Shown: positions 8,321-18,797 of the stretch, one piece after another
Layout of the letters: each line of letters begins with the position of its first letter
Position numbering within the stretch: the stretch's first letter is position 1
Origin: Sterolibacterium sp.
GTDB taxonomy: Bacteria > Pseudomonadota > Gammaproteobacteria > Burkholderiales > Rhodocyclaceae
Direction: 5' to 3'
Length of the DNA stretch: 64,000 bases
NCBI GenBank assembly: GCA_028713555.1
Contig: JAQTOA010000013.1
Location: 1-64,000 of the forward strand
Position numbers and translations under genes: made by a program
Notes under the pieces: generated by a model
Told to the model about the DNA's origin: nothing
Databases searched by the model: none
What the model saw: the letters and a program-made list of their open reading frames with translations, nothing else

Positions 8321-9686
8321 AGCCAAATCGATCTATTCCTGTAGCGAATGCGGCGCCAGCGTGCCCAAGTGGCAGGGGCAATGTCCCGGCTGCAGCGGGT
8401 GGAACACGTTGGTTGAAACCATTGCGGAAACCGCCTCAGCCGCCCATCCCAGCAATCGCTTCGCGGCGCTGGTCGGCGCCGGCAAGTTGCAGCAGTTGTC
8501 CGAGATCCGGCCGCGCGAGGAGCCGCGCACGCCGACCGGTATCGAGGAGTTTGATCGCGTTCTCGGAGGCGGGCTGGTGGCTGGCGGAGTAGTGCTGATC
8601 GGCGGCGATCCTGGCATCGGCAAATCGACGCTGCTGTTGCAGGCGCTCTGCCGGTTGGCGGAAGCGCGTCTGCCGGTGCTGTATGTGTCTGGCGAGGAAT
8701 CCGGCGAACAAGTCGCCTTGCGTGCGAGGCGCCTGCAATTGCCGACCGATGGACTGGCACTGCTGGCCGAGATCAGCCTCGAAAAGATTCTGAACACCCT
8801 GGCGCGCGAAAGACCGGCGGTGGCCGTGATGGATTCGATCCAGACCCTGTATTCGGAGGCGCTGCAATCCGCTCCGGGTTCGGTGGCGCAGGTGCGCGAA
8901 TGCGCGGCGCATCTGACGCGCTATGCCAAGCAGACCGGTACCTGCATCATCCTGATCGGCCACGTTACCAAGGAGGGCGCCCTGGCCGGACCGCGCGTGC
9001 TGGAGCACATCGTCGATACCGTGCTGTACTTTGAGGGCGAAACGCATTCCTCGTTTCGCTTGGTGCGCGCCGTCAAGAACCGCTTTGGCGCGGTCAACGA
9101 GTTGGGCGTGTTTGCCATGACCGACAAAGGCCTGCGCGGCGTCTCCAACCCCTCGGCGCTGTTCCTCTCGCAACATGCGCAGGAGGTGTCGGGCAGCTGT
9201 GTGATGGTCACCCAGGAAGGCACGCGGCCGCTGCTGGTGGAAATTCAGGCGCTCGTCGATCCGACCCATGCGCCGAGCCCGCGCCGACTCACGGTTGGTC
9301 TCGAACAGAACCGTCTGGCAATGTTGCTGGCAGTATTGCATCGTCATGCCGGCATCGTCTGCTTCGATCAGGACGTCTTCGTGAATGCCGTCGGTGGGGT
9401 ACGCATCGCCGAGCCGGCGGCCGATCTGGCGGTGCTGCTGGCGATAGTCTCGTCGTTGCGCAACCAGCCCTTGCCGGCCAAGTTGGTCGCCTTTGGCGAG
9501 ATCGGCCTGGCCGGGGAAGTCCGTCCTGCGCCGCGCGGCCAGGAACGCCTCAAGGAAGCTGCCAAACTTGGCTTCACGCATGCCTTGATCCCCAAGGCGA
9601 ATGCTCCCAAGCAGCCGATCAAGGGCATCGAGGTGATTGCCCTTGATCGCGTCGAGCAGGCCATCGAACAGCTCCGCGCGTTTTAA
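8313..9686 (+). CDS. radA: DNA repair protein RadA
   Basis: A 457-residue RadA/Sms. The N-terminal C4 zinc finger has Cys10, Cys13, Cys24 and Cys27, Walker A is GGDPGIGKS at about 97-105, the RadA signature is KNRFG, and a Lon-like C-terminal domain follows. It drives branch migration of recombination intermediates. The start within the alr end was chosen because it places the zinc finger at the usual distance. A longer frame upstream has no family similarity. Confidence 0.96.
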   Translation: MSKAKSIYSCSECGASVPKWQGQCPGCSGWNTLVETIAETASAAHPSNRFAALVGAGKLQQLSEIRPREEPRTPTGIEEFDRVLGGGLVAGGVVLIGGDPGIGKSTLLLQALCRLAEARLPVLYVSGEESGEQVALRARRLQLPTDGLALLAEISLEKILNTLARERPAVAVMDSIQTLYSEALQSAPGSVAQVRECAAHLTRYAKQTGTCIILIGHVTKEGALAGPRVLEHIVDTVLYFEGETHSSFRLVRAVKNRFGAVNELGVFAMTDKGLRGVSNPSALFLSQHAQEVSGSCVMVTQEGTRPLLVEIQALVDPTHAPSPRRLTVGLEQNRLAMLLAVLHRHAGIVCFDQDVFVNAVGGVRIAEPAADLAVLLAIVSSLRNQPLPAKLVAFGEIGLAGEVRPAPRGQERLKEAAKLGFTHALIPKANAPKQPIKGIEVIALDRVEQAIEQLRAF

Positions 9687-9711
9687 GCACATTTTGAACA
9701 TCCTCCGTCTG

Positions 9712-12207
9712 ATGTTGCGGATGTTGCGCCGTGATTGGCGTGCCGGCGAACTGACCGTGCTTGGACTGGCGCTGGTGGTGGCGGCGGCGAGTCTGACCAG
9801 TGTCGGCTTCCTGACCGATCGCGTCAGCCAGGCACTGATCCAGGAGTCCCATCAGTTGCTTGGCGGCGACCTGCTGCTGACTGCCGACCATCCCTGGAGC
9901 CAAGCCATACGTCAGGAGGCGCTGCGGCGCGGCCTGAAACTGGCGGACAGCGTCAGTTTCCCGAGCATGGTCAGCGCACCGGGCGGCGTGCAGTTGGCGC
10001 AAGTCAAGGCGGTGACGCCAGGCTACCCACTGCGCGGTGCATTGCGTACGACCACGGCGCTCAACCTGGCCGACGCGGAGACGCACGACATCCCGGCGCG
10101 TGGCGCGGTATGGCTGGACGAGCGGCTGGCCGGCGCGCTCAATATCAGCCCGGGTGATGACGTTGTCCTTGGCAGCAGTCGCCTGAAATTTGCCGCGGTG
10201 CTGACGCAGGAGCCAGATCGCGGGGCGAATGTTTTCGCCTTCGCGCCGCGTTTATTGCTGAATTTCGATGATTTGGCCGCCACCGCATTGATCCAGCCTG
10301 GCAGCCGCGTCGCCTATCGCTTGCACCTCGCGGGTGAGGCGGCGCAGGTCGTACTTTTTGCCAGCTGGCTTAAGCCTATTATGGGGCGTGGCGAGCGCCT
10401 CGAAGATCTGAGCAATGCACGCCCGGAGATTCGCAGTATGCTGGATCGCGCCCAGCGCTTTCTCGGTTTGGCGGCATTGCTGGCCGTGGTCCTGGCGGCC
10501 GTGGCGGTGGGCTTTGCCGCTGATCGCTACATGCGCCATCATCTCGACGGTTGCGCGGTGATGCGTTGCCTCGGTGCGCGTGAATGGCAGATGCTGGTGA
10601 TCCATGGCGGTGAGTTCCTGATGCTCGGCCTGCTTGCCACGCTGATCGGCTGCTTGCTCGGCTATGCTGCTCAGTGGGGTTTGCAAGGATTACTGGTCGG
10701 CTTGCTGTTCACCGACTTGCCGGCGCCGTCCTGGCAGCCTTGGTGGCAAGGCATGCTGGTCGGCTTGGTGCTGGTGGCCGGATTCGCCGCACCACCCTTG
10801 TTGCGTTTGCGCTCGGTGCCGACCTTGCGTGTGCTGCGTCGCGAATGGCTAGTTGACGAGACGCTGTCGTCGATCACCTATGTTTTTGGCTGTGCCGCCT
10901 TGATTGCTCTCATGCTGTGGATTGCCGGCGATCTGCGCCTGGGCGCGGTCGTTTGTGCCGGCTTTTGCCTTGCGCTGATTCTTTATGCACTGCTGGCGCG
11001 GCTCATGCTGCTTGGCGTCAGCCGTCTTGACGTCGGCATCGGGGCGGGTTGGCGCTTAGGCTTCGCCAATCTGCGCCGCCACAAGCGTGCCAACGTATTA
11101 CAAACCGTGGCGCTCGGCCTCGGCCTGACTGCCTTATTATTGTTGACCGTGGCTCGCCAGGAAATCCTGGCCAACTGGCTGCACAAGGTTCCTCCTGATG
11201 CGCCTAATCGTTTCCTGATCAATATCCAGCCTGGACAACGCCAGCCGCTGCTCGAATATTTCGACGCGCAGGGAGTGGATCGGCCAAAGCTGGAGCCGAT
11301 GGTACGTGGGCGGCTGGTGGCGGTGAATGGCCAAGCCATTACCACCACCCGTTATGCGGACGAACGCGCGCAACACTTGGTCGAACGCGAGTTCAACCTC
11401 TCCTGGAGCGGTGGTTTGCCTGAAGGTAACAGCATCGAGGCCGGTCGCTGGTTCGCTGAGGAGCCGGTTCAAGACCGGAAATTGGAAAAGGAAGGGCAGG
11501 GCGAGTTTTCCGTGGAGCAGGGACTGGCGGAAACCCTCCATCTGGCGCTGGACGATGAACTTACCTATGAAATTGCCGGGAAGAAACTCAGTGGCAAGAT
11601 TACGTCACTGCGGCGTCTCGACTGGGACACGATGAGAGTCAATTTCTTTGTCGTTACGCCGCCGGGCATGCTCGAAAATTATCCCGCGACCTATATCACC
11701 AGCTTTTATCTGACAGTGAATCGGGCGAATTTCATCAATGGCTTGGTGCGCGAATTTCCCAACCTGACGGTGATCGACGTCGCTTCGTTGGTGCGCCAGA
11801 TGCAGGTATCATTGGATCAGCTCGCCCATGCCGTGCAAGCGGTGTTCGGTTTTGCCCTGCTGACTGGTCTTATCGTCCTGTATGCAGCCATGCAAGCCAG
11901 CCAGGACGAGCGGCTCTATGAATTGGCGGTGCTGCGTGCCTTGGGTGCGCGCAGCCGACAACTCTTTGCTGTCTTGCTCGCTGACTTTGCCAGTCTCGGC
12001 GCCATCGCCGGCTTGCTCGCCGGGATTGGCTCCGGTGCGATTAGTTGGGCCTTGGCGCGCTTTGTCTTGCATCTCGACTATCGCCCCGATTCATTATTGC
12101 TGCTGTATGGCTTGGCGGCTGGTGCCATCGGTGTTGCCCTGACCGGCTGGATTGGCACTGCTGGTGCGTTGAAGCGACCGGCGCTGGAGGTGTTGCGCGG
12201 AGATTAG
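9712..12207 (+). CDS. ABC transporter permease, FtsX/MacB type (YbbP-like)
   Basis: An 831-residue permease with FtsX-type modules at about 245-375 and 715-830, a further set of membrane segments at about 385-470, an N-terminal membrane segment, and large periplasmic regions. Architecture and length match YbbP, which in E. coli is encoded next to ybbA (ATPase) and tesA. Here the ybbA/tesA-like pair sits 29 kb away at 40.6-41.9 kb. The ATG 25 nt after radA was chosen, and a nearby ATG at 9721 is possible. It converges with nadB, the two stop regions overlapping by four bases. Confidence 0.85.
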   Translation: MLRMLRRDWRAGELTVLGLALVVAAASLTSVGFLTDRVSQALIQESHQLLGGDLLLTADHPWSQAIRQEALRRGLKLADSVSFPSMVSAPGGVQLAQVKAVTPGYPLRGALRTTTALNLADAETHDIPARGAVWLDERLAGALNISPGDDVVLGSSRLKFAAVLTQEPDRGANVFAFAPRLLLNFDDLAATALIQPGSRVAYRLHLAGEAAQVVLFASWLKPIMGRGERLEDLSNARPEIRSMLDRAQRFLGLAALLAVVLAAVAVGFAADRYMRHHLDGCAVMRCLGAREWQMLVIHGGEFLMLGLLATLIGCLLGYAAQWGLQGLLVGLLFTDLPAPSWQPWWQGMLVGLVLVAGFAAPPLLRLRSVPTLRVLRREWLVDETLSSITYVFGCAALIALMLWIAGDLRLGAVVCAGFCLALILYALLARLMLLGVSRLDVGIGAGWRLGFANLRRHKRANVLQTVALGLGLTALLLLTVARQEILANWLHKVPPDAPNRFLINIQPGQRQPLLEYFDAQGVDRPKLEPMVRGRLVAVNGQAITTTRYADERAQHLVEREFNLSWSGGLPEGNSIEAGRWFAEEPVQDRKLEKEGQGEFSVEQGLAETLHLALDDELTYEIAGKKLSGKITSLRRLDWDTMRVNFFVVTPPGMLENYPATYITSFYLTVNRANFINGLVREFPNLTVIDVASLVRQMQVSLDQLAHAVQAVFGFALLTGLIVLYAAMQASQDERLYELAVLRALGARSRQLFAVLLADFASLGAIAGLLAGIGSGAISWALARFVLHLDYRPDSLLLLYGLAAGAIGVALTGWIGTAGALKRPALEVLRGD

Positions 12208-13787
12208 CATCCGTACGGTGGTCGCAGCGTGGTATCGCGTGCCTGCGGCAATAGATCCGGATAGTCGCGGCTGAAGTGCAAGCCGCGGCTCTCGTGGCGG
12301 CGTCGGGCGCAGCGCACGATCAAGTGGGCGGTCAGAACCAGATTGCGCAATTCGATCAGGTCGTTGCTGACGCGAAAATTACTGTAATAGTCATCAATTT
12401 CGCGCTCCAGCAGACGGATGCGATGCAGTGCTCGCTCCAGGCGCTTGTTGGTACGAACGATCCCGACGTAGTCCCACATGAATCGGCGCAGTTCGTCCCA
12501 GTTGTGGGAAATGACAATTTCCTCGTCGGCATCGGTCACTCGGCTCTCGTCCCAGAGCGGCAGTTTCGGCAGCTTTTGCGGGGTGGTGGAAAGAATATCA
12601 ATGGCTGCTGCTTCGGAGAACACTAAGCATTCCAGCAGAGAATTGCTGGCCAGCCGGTTTGCGCCATGCAGTCCGGTGCAGGCCGTTTCGCCGATCACAT
12701 ACAAGCCGGGCAGCTCGGTGCGCGCCTTGAGATCGGTGACAACGCCACCACAGGTAAAGTGTGCCGTGGGCACCACCGGGATCGGGTCGCGCGTGATGTC
12801 GATGCCAAATTCCAAACAGGTCGCATGAATGTTAGGGAAGTGCTCGACCAGAAAATCGGCTGGTTTATGTGTGATGTCAAGGAAGACGCAGTCGAGTCCG
12901 CGTTTTTTCATCTCGAAATCAATGGCCCGAGCGACAATATCGCGCGGCGCCAATTCCGCACGGGCATCATGTTCGGGCATGAAGCGCGTGCCATCGGGGA
13001 GCCGCAGCAGACCGCCTTCACCGCGCACCGCCTCCGAGATCAGAAACGACTTGGCCTGCGGGTGATAGAGACAGGTCGGATGAAATTGCACGAATTCCAT
13101 GTTGGAGACGCGGCAACCAGCTCGCCAAGCCATGGCAATGCCGTCGCCGGTGGAGGTATCCGGGTTGGTCGTATAAAGATAGACTTTCCCTGCGCCACCT
13201 GTGGCGAGTATCGTGTGGCTGGCTCCGAAGGTCAGCACGCGGTCTCCGTCGATGTCCAGCACATAGGCGCCGAGGCAACCCAGCTGTGGTTTGCCAAGTT
13301 TGGCGCCAGTGATCAAATCGACCGCGATGTGGCGTTCGAATATGGTGATGCGCGGGTGGTGCCGTACTCTATCAGTCAGGGTTTCCTGTACTGCTGCCCC
13401 GGTAGCGTCGGCAACATGAATCACCCTGCGTTGGCTGTGACCGCCTTCGCGTGTTAGGTGATAACCGAGTTCAGACGCAGCGTCGCGGGTGAAATGCACG
13501 CCCTGAGCAATTAACCATTCGATGGCGCTGCGACTGTGCTCGACGACGAAGCGCGTTGCTACTGGATCGCAAAGTCCCGCACCCGCCGTCAAAGTGTCCT
13601 GAATATGCGCCTCTATGGAATCGGCTGCATCAAGTACTGCCGCGATGCCACCCTGTGCCCGGCCAGAGGCTGAATCTTCCAGCGCTTTTTTGGTTACCAG
13701 GGCGACGCGCCGATGCTCTGCGAGCCTTAGTGCCAGAGACTGACCGGCTAGGCCGCTGCCGAGAATCAGGACATCGAAATTGTTCAT
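12204..13787 (-). CDS. nadB: L-aspartate oxidase
   Basis: A 527-residue flavoprotein of the succinate dehydrogenase/fumarate reductase family. The N-terminal FAD site is [18 protein letters not shown], the catalytic region [10 protein letters not shown] is present, and the C-terminal helical domain is complete. It oxidises L-aspartate to iminoaspartate, the first step of de novo NAD synthesis with NadA. nadA and nadC are not in the window. It is monocistronic and divergent from rpoE with about 270 nt between. Confidence 0.95.
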   Translation of the reverse strand: MNNFDVLILGSGLAGQSLALRLAEHRRVALVTKKALEDSASGRAQGGIAAVLDAADSIEAHIQDTLTAGAGLCDPVATRFVVEHSRSAIEWLIAQGVHFTRDAASELGYHLTREGGHSQRRVIHVADATGAAVQETLTDRVRHHPRITIFERHIAVDLITGAKLGKPQLGCLGAYVLDIDGDRVLTFGASHTILATGGAGKVYLYTTNPDTSTGDGIAMAWRAGCRVSNMEFVQFHPTCLYHPQAKSFLISEAVRGEGGLLRLPDGTRFMPEHDARAELAPRDIVARAIDFEMKKRGLDCVFLDITHKPADFLVEHFPNIHATCLEFGIDITRDPIPVVPTAHFTCGGVVTDLKARTELPGLYVIGETACTGLHGANRLASNSLLECLVFSEAAAIDILSTTPQKLPKLPLWDESRVTDADEEIVISHNWDELRRFMWDYVGIVRTNKRLERALHRIRLLEREIDDYYSNFRVSNDLIELRNLVLTAHLIVRCARRRHESRGLHFSRDYPDLLPQARDTTLRPPYGC

Positions 13788-13874
13788 GGTATATCCAGCA
13801 GAAAACTCAATGGTAACCGGTCAACTATATCATGCGAGATTAAGCTGGGTTTTGTGCCGGATTAAGTGTTTCAC

Positions 13875-13902
13875 TGAACTATTTCTCAGCAATACTGTCT
13901 TT
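13875..13902 (+). promoter_or_regulatory. Possible sigma-E promoter upstream of rpoE
   Basis: TGAACTA and TGTCTTTT are separated by a spacer of about 15 bp, a loose match to the ECF sigma-E pattern (GGAACTT, then TCTGA), about 155 bp before the rpoE start. Autoregulation of rpoE is common in this family. The match is weak and unverified. Confidence 0.25.
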
Positions 13903-14056
13903 TGACGTAGCGATTGATGCCAGATTAATGCTGGGTTGTAAGGTTCCTCCGTAGGGTAAAGCAGAAACAGCGGAAGCGACCACAGGGTTTGTGGAGCGGA
14001 AGTCGAAGCATCGGGTATACTTGCCCGACTATTCTAACTACCGACACAGCCAGCCG

Positions 14057-14656
14057 ATGGGAGACCGCGAAACTGACCAGATTCTGGTGGAGCGCGTGCA
14101 ACGGGGGGACAAGCAAGCCTTCGGGCTGCTTGTCGCGAAATACCAGCGCAAGTTAGTGCGTTTGCTGTCGCGTGTCATCAGTGATCCGGCTGAAGTCGAG
14201 GATGTAGCGCAAGAAGCCTTCATCAAGGCCTATCGTGCCTTGCCGGGCTTTCGCGGTGAGAGTGCTTTTTACACTTGGCTCTACCGAATCGGTATCAATG
14301 CAGCGAAGAATTATTGGGCTGCCAAGGGTCGCCGCGCACCGACGATCACTGAGTTTGACAGCGAGGAGGCGGAGGGTTTCGACGAAGGCGGACAGTTGCG
14401 TGACAACAACACGCCCGAGCGGATTTTGATGTCCAAACAAATTGGTGCTACGGTGAATTCGGCCATGGACGAGCTTCCGGAAGATTTACGCAATGCCATC
14501 GTTTTGCGCGAGATCGATGGTTTGAGCTACGAGGAAATTGCGCAGGTCATGGATTGTCCGATTGGTACGGTACGCTCGCGGATTTTTCGCGCCCGTGAAG
14601 CAATTGCTGAAAAATTGAAACCGCTGCTGGACAATGCCCAGGATAAACGCTGGTGA
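14057..14656 (+). CDS. rpoE: RNA polymerase sigma factor RpoE (sigma-E)
   Basis: A 199-residue ECF sigma factor. Region 2 includes DVAQEAFIKAYRAL at about 55-68. Region 4 includes LREIDGLSYEEIAQVMDCPI and the helix-turn-helix. The start MGDRETDQILVERVQ is the family N-terminus, and the longer frame from 13991 adds 22 residues with no similarity. It directs the envelope-stress regulon and heads the operon rpoE-rseA-rseB-mucD. The upstream region to nadB (269 nt) holds only a possible promoter. Confidence 0.95.
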   Translation: MGDRETDQILVERVQRGDKQAFGLLVAKYQRKLVRLLSRVISDPAEVEDVAQEAFIKAYRALPGFRGESAFYTWLYRIGINAAKNYWAAKGRRAPTITEFDSEEAEGFDEGGQLRDNNTPERILMSKQIGATVNSAMDELPEDLRNAIVLREIDGLSYEEIAQVMDCPIGTVRSRIFRAREAIAEKLKPLLDNAQDKRW

Positions 14657-14672
14657 TCATGGTGATGCTAAT

Positions 14673-15152
14673 ATGAAAACAGAACTCTCGACTCTGCTCG
14701 ACGACGAACTCGAAGCTTATCGGCATCAGTCCTTGCTGACGGCTTTGCGCAACGATACGGAACTTCGTGCCACGATGGCCAATTACTTGCTGATCGGCGA
14801 CGCTCTGCGCGGTATCCCTGACCTGACAACCAATCTTACCGCTAGCGTCATGGCGCGGCTTGACAAAGAACCGACCCTATTGGCGCCGCCAGCGCGGCGA
14901 TCTGCGGGCCTGTTGCGCGATATGGCGGCGCTTGCCGCCTCGCTTACCGGTGTCGCCGTAGTGGCTTGGCTGGCGCTTTCCCCGCCAGCATCTCCAACGC
15001 TTGTGCCTCCTGTGGCTCAGGCCAAGAAACCGGACGTGATCGCCACGTCGGAGCGTATGCAGGAATACCTGATGGCGCACCAGGCGTATGCGCCGAGCAG
15101 CCGTATTCAGGGTGGCGCCAGCTATATTCGCACGATCTCGGCATCACGATGA
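14673..15152 (+). CDS. rseA: Anti-sigma-E factor RseA
   Basis: A 159-residue protein with an N-terminal RseA_N domain (LSTLLDDELEAYRHQSLL), one membrane segment at about 84-104, and a short C-terminal periplasmic tail. It sequesters RpoE until cleaved by the DegS/RseP cascade. It starts 16 nt after rpoE and overlaps rseB by ATGA, as expected for stoichiometric production. Confidence 0.88.
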   Translation: MKTELSTLLDDELEAYRHQSLLTALRNDTELRATMANYLLIGDALRGIPDLTTNLTASVMARLDKEPTLLAPPARRSAGLLRDMAALAASLTGVAVVAWLALSPPASPTLVPPVAQAKKPDVIATSERMQEYLMAHQAYAPSSRIQGGASYIRTISASR

Positions 15153-16108
15153 AACGTTATCTGGCTTGCGCCGTCTGCGGTCTTTGCCTGAGCCTGCCCG
15201 TCCAGGCGCAGCAGCAGGACGGGTTGTATTGGCTCGGTCGTGTCGTTACGGCGGCGCACAAGCTCAATTACACCGGCACTTTCTCCTACCGGAACGGCGG
15301 CATAGAGGAAACTTCGCGCATTACTCATCTGGTTCAAGCAGGCGGAGAACACGAACGTCTCGAAGTGCTTGATGGCAGCCCCCGCGAACTGATTCGCAAC
15401 AATGATGAAGTGAAGTGTTATCTGCCTGACAGCCACACCCTGATTATCGACAAGCGCGCTCATCGACGAAGTTTTCCGGCATTGTTGCCGGCGTCCTTGA
15501 GCGGTCTTGCTGAATATTATTCCATCCGGAAAGGACCAATGGATCGTGTCGCAGAGCACGAAAGCCAAATTATCTTTCTCGAGTCCAGGGATGATCTGCG
15601 TTATGGACAACAGTTGTGGATTGATGCAAATAGCGGGCTGCTGCTCAAGATCAGCTTGATGAACGAGCGAAACCAGGCAATCGAAACCTTCGCTTTCACC
15701 CAGTTGCAGATTGGTGGCACCATCGAGCGTGAGGTGCTTAAATCCAGGTATGCTGCTCAGAGCAGCAAGTGGCGTATCCAACAAGTGCATTCCAGCGAGG
15801 GTCGTACCGGCGACGGGATTTGGCAATTCAATGTGGAATTGCCCGGTTTCCGAAAACTGACCAGTTTGAAGCGACAAACGCATTCGGATGGCACGGAAAG
15901 CTTTCATATGGTGTTCTCGGACGGACTTGCCGCTATCTCGGTATTTATCGAAGCACTGCCGGAAAAACCCGAACTGGGCATGGTCTCAATGGGTGCGATC
16001 AATGTTTATCGACGCGCCGTCGGCGAACATTTGCTGGTTGTTATGGGTGAAGTTCCGCAAGCCACCCTGAAAAAGCTTGGCGACGGCATCGAGCCGAAAA
16101 AGAAATAA
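15149..16108 (+). CDS. rseB: Sigma-E regulatory protein RseB (MucB)
   Basis: A 319-residue periplasmic protein. Signal peptide MKRYLACAVCGLCLSLPVQA is followed by the large lipid-binding domain (LNYTGTFSYRNGG) and the small C-terminal domain (LPGFRKL, FSDGLAAISVFIE). RseB protects RseA from proteolysis. It is coupled to rseA by a four-base overlap, and mucD follows after 83 nt. Confidence 0.93.
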   Translation: MKRYLACAVCGLCLSLPVQAQQQDGLYWLGRVVTAAHKLNYTGTFSYRNGGIEETSRITHLVQAGGEHERLEVLDGSPRELIRNNDEVKCYLPDSHTLIIDKRAHRRSFPALLPASLSGLAEYYSIRKGPMDRVAEHESQIIFLESRDDLRYGQQLWIDANSGLLLKISLMNERNQAIETFAFTQLQIGGTIEREVLKSRYAAQSSKWRIQQVHSSEGRTGDGIWQFNVELPGFRKLTSLKRQTHSDGTESFHMVFSDGLAAISVFIEALPEKPELGMVSMGAINVYRRAVGEHLLVVMGEVPQATLKKLGDGIEPKKK

Positions 16109-16191
16109 TCCATGTGTCGCAAGGGGAACCGGGAACCATTGCGTTTGTTGCGACCCCAAGTCAATTTTCACCTGTTTAAGGATAAGCATTC

Positions 16192-17634
16192 ATGATAAAG
16201 AAAATGCTGCTGCCACTTTGGCTGATACTGGTTTCGCTGACTGCTGTTGCCCAGACCAAGGAACTGCCCGATTTCACCGATCTGGTGGAAAAACAGGGAG
16301 CGGCCGTGGTCAATATCAGCACCACTCAGATTATCCGCAGCAATCGGGGGCACCCTTTTGGGCAACAAATGCCCTTTGACGAGGACGACCCGGCTTTCGA
16401 CCTTTTCCGCCGTTTTTTCCCGCATCAACAGCCGGGCATGCCCCGTGAGCAAGAAAGAGAAAGCAGGTCGCTTGGTTCCGGTTTTGTGATCAGTGCCGAC
16501 GGTCATATCCTGACCAATGCGCATGTGGTTGATGGTGCCGACGAGGTATCGGTCAAATTGATTGACAAGCGAGAATTCAAGGCCAAGGTGCTCGGTACCG
16601 ACAAGCGAACTGATATCGCCTTGCTGAAAATCGAGGCGACTGGACTGCCGGTGGTCAAGTTTGGCGATCCGAATCGACTCAAGGTGGGCGAATGGGTCAT
16701 CGCCATTGGTTCACCGTTTGGCTTCGAGAACAGTGTCACCGCTGGCATTGTCAGTGCCAAGGGGCGCTCGTTGCCACAGGAAAGTTATGTCCCTTTTATC
16801 CAGACTGACGCGGCCATCAACCCCGGTAATTCGGGTGGCCCCTTATTCAACATGAAGGGCGAAGTGGTCGGCGTCAACTCGCAGATATACAGTCGTACGG
16901 GGGGCTACATGGGGGTGGCGTTCGCGATTCCGATCGATGTGGCAATGGAGGTGCAAGGTCAGTTAAGGAGTAGCGGCAGGGTCAGTCGCGGTCGCATCGG
17001 TGTGGTGATACAGGAAATGACCAAGGATCTGGCTGAATCTTTCGGTTTGGCCAAACCCGCCGGTGCCTTGGTGAATTCGGTGGAAAAGGGGGGGCCGGCG
17101 GAAAAAGCCGGCGTCGAGTCCGGCGATATTATTCTCAGGTTTGACGGCAAGCCGGTTGCCCAGTCGAGCGATTTGCCGCGACTGGTCGGCGCCACCAAGC
17201 CAGGGACCAAATCAACGATGCAAATTTTGCATAAGGGGACGACCAAGGATATCACTTTGGTCGTTGGCGAAATTTCCGATGAAAAAACTTCTGTCCAGCG
17301 TAGCGGCAAGCGTAGCAAGGCCACTGAACCTGCCGCGGCAAATCGCCTTGGCCTAGTGCTTTCTGAACTGACGCCAGAGCAGAAAAAGGAGATCAAACTG
17401 GATCATGGTTTGGTCGTCGAGGATGCACGCAATGGTTCCGGCCGGGCCGACCTGCGTCCCGGCGATATCATTCTGGGCATTGCCAGCAAAGGCATCCAGA
17501 CCGAGGTGAAGTCGGTTGAACAATTCAACAAGTTGCTCGCTCAGTTCGACAAGACAGCAAGCTTTACCCTGCTGGTGAGGCGCGGCGAGAACCAGCTCTT
17601 TATCACGATCAAAGGGTTCGGTGACAGCAAATAA
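16192..17634 (+). CDS. mucD: Periplasmic serine protease, DegP/MucD family
   Basis: A 480-residue HtrA protease. Signal peptide 1-20, trypsin-like domain with triad His111 (TNAHVV), Asp141 (TDIALLKI) and Ser214 (GNSGGP), then two PDZ domains at about 280-365 and 385-475. It degrades misfolded periplasmic proteins and closes the sigma-E operon, where betaproteobacteria and pseudomonads carry mucD. The ribosome site AAGGATAAGC precedes the ATG. Its end overlaps the next gene by 14 bases. Confidence 0.95.
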   Translation: MIKKMLLPLWLILVSLTAVAQTKELPDFTDLVEKQGAAVVNISTTQIIRSNRGHPFGQQMPFDEDDPAFDLFRRFFPHQQPGMPREQERESRSLGSGFVISADGHILTNAHVVDGADEVSVKLIDKREFKAKVLGTDKRTDIALLKIEATGLPVVKFGDPNRLKVGEWVIAIGSPFGFENSVTAGIVSAKGRSLPQESYVPFIQTDAAINPGNSGGPLFNMKGEVVGVNSQIYSRTGGYMGVAFAIPIDVAMEVQGQLRSSGRVSRGRIGVVIQEMTKDLAESFGLAKPAGALVNSVEKGGPAEKAGVESGDIILRFDGKPVAQSSDLPRLVGATKPGTKSTMQILHKGTTKDITLVVGEISDEKTSVQRSGKRSKATEPAAANRLGLVLSELTPEQKKEIKLDHGLVVEDARNGSGRADLRPGDIILGIASKGIQTEVKSVEQFNKLLAQFDKTASFTLLVRRGENQLFITIKGFGDSK

Positions 17635-17920
17635 ACCGCTTTTGACCCTGTATAGCAGGGAATATTGTCACCTTTGCCATGACATGCTCGCCGCGCTGCA
17701 AGTATTACGCGGCGAGCAGGGCGGTAGTTTTGACATCGATGTAGTCGATATCGATGCCGATCCGCTTCATCTAGCGCGCTTCGATGAACTCGTGCCGGTT
17801 CTGGCGGTATTCGAAGGTACGGAGATTCTGGAGCTTTGCCGCTATTCCCTGGATGTCGACGCTGTGCTCGCCTATCTAAACGTCTGCGCGGCTGGAGCTT
17901 CGGCTGAGTTTCTGTCTTAA
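17621..17920 (+). CDS. Glutaredoxin-like DUF836 protein
   Basis: A 99-residue thioredoxin-fold protein of the DUF836 family, with redox motif CHLC at residues 16-19 (SREYCHLCHDM) and the cis-Pro region LVPVLAVFEG. In many betaproteobacteria this gene sits directly between mucD and lepA. Here it keeps its overlap with mucD, but lepA is 6.2 kb further on. Its stop shares the palindrome TTAA with the stop of the convergent FmdE-like gene. Confidence 0.85.
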   Translation: MTANKPLLTLYSREYCHLCHDMLAALQVLRGEQGGSFDIDVVDIDADPLHLARFDELVPVLAVFEGTEILELCRYSLDVDAVLAYLNVCAAGASAEFLS

Positions 17921-18528
17921 TCCTTGCTGTGCAGCACGAACACCTCTGTATCCTCGCCATGATCCAGCAGAATTCGTCGGACTCGTTCCTGCCATAGCGT
18001 GCCGAACTGCCGAACTTCGGCTGCATCGGCTACTCCAGACAAGCAACGCTGCATGAGCGCGCCCATTTCAGGATGGGCCGGTACCCGGCCGGGGTTGGCC
18101 GCCGCATCTATCTGGCCTTGGCCGTCAAGCCGCGTGTAACGGATTTCCAAAGCCGTATCCGCACGGAAGGACAACAGGCCCCGCCGTTCAAAGTGCCCCA
18201 CCAGTCCCTTGAAGCCCCCATCACCGGCCGCGCCTGTCAGCATCGACACTACATTGGCAATTACTCCGGTAACGCCGTCTGAAATGCCCGCAGAAAATTC
18301 GACACGCACCCCACCACGCTCGGGTAGGTTCTCGCCATATAGAGCCCGCAAGGCCTGTCGGGTCAGCCAGTAGGCTGAGGCGACCGTAGGACAAGAGTGG
18401 CCGGCGATCTTGACGGCATCAAGGTAGCGGTAGTCGATGATGCCGTCATCGGTAGCGCCGAGCAAGGCCGCAAGTGGATCGCGCAGTCGGATTCCCGGTA
18501 CGGCGTTGTAGAACTCGGGATATTTCAT
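17917..18528 (-). CDS. FmdE-like protein
   Basis: About 203 residues, FmdE-like. The N-terminal part has the Cys-His signature AGHSCPTVASAYW, matching the GHxCPG region of FmdE domains, known from the formylmethanofuran dehydrogenase operon of methanogens but widespread in bacteria without a firm role. A GTG at 18537 overlapping the upstream stop is an alternative start. It is the last gene of a five-gene reverse operon with DUF59, hemerythrin and DUF2249, so a role around metal or Fe-S handling under nitrosative stress is a reasonable inference. Confidence 0.72.
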   Translation of the reverse strand: MKYPEFYNAVPGIRLRDPLAALLGATDDGIIDYRYLDAVKIAGHSCPTVASAYWLTRQALRALYGENLPERGGVRVEFSAGISDGVTGVIANVVSMLTGAAGDGGFKGLVGHFERRGLLSFRADTALEIRYTRLDGQGQIDAAANPGRVPAHPEMGALMQRCLSGVADAAEVRQFGTLWQERVRRILLDHGEDTEVFVLHSKD

Positions 18529-18533
18529 TGATC

Positions 18534-18794
18534 TCACATGGCCCGTTTGACAAAGTCGATGACGATGGCTCCGGCTTCCCGCTGCAGGTAACGGATGTCG
18601 ACTGTCTGTCCGTAACGTTGTTGCAGTTGGTCAAGTAAGGGCAATGGGTCGTGGTCGTTGCAAAAGCGCATCGTCTCGCCGGGACGAAGAGCATCCAGTG
18701 CGCCGAAGATCGCGGCGTGGCGAAAACGTTTTGCAACGCCGCGCGCGTCGAAAGGATAGATCGTGTCGGGAGAAAGATGCAGATGGATTGTCAT
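18534..18794 (-). CDS. DUF2249 protein
   Basis: An 86-residue DUF2249 domain protein. The pattern DARGVAKRFRHAAIFGALDALRPGE with the FCNDHDPLPLLDQL core is diagnostic. This small alpha/beta fold is often encoded, or fused, with hemerythrin domains in denitrifiers. Its biochemical role is unknown. It starts three bases after the hemerythrin stop and the FmdE-like gene follows within a few bases, so the operon is tightly packed. Confidence 0.85.
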   Translation of the reverse strand: MTIHLHLSPDTIYPFDARGVAKRFRHAAIFGALDALRPGETMRFCNDHDPLPLLDQLQQRYGQTVDIRYLQREAGAIVIDFVKRAM

Positions 18795-18797
18795 GGT

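Noticed and set aside
8436-9701. Minus-strand 421-codon frame opposite radA
   Set aside because: Long only because of high GC; radA is unambiguous.
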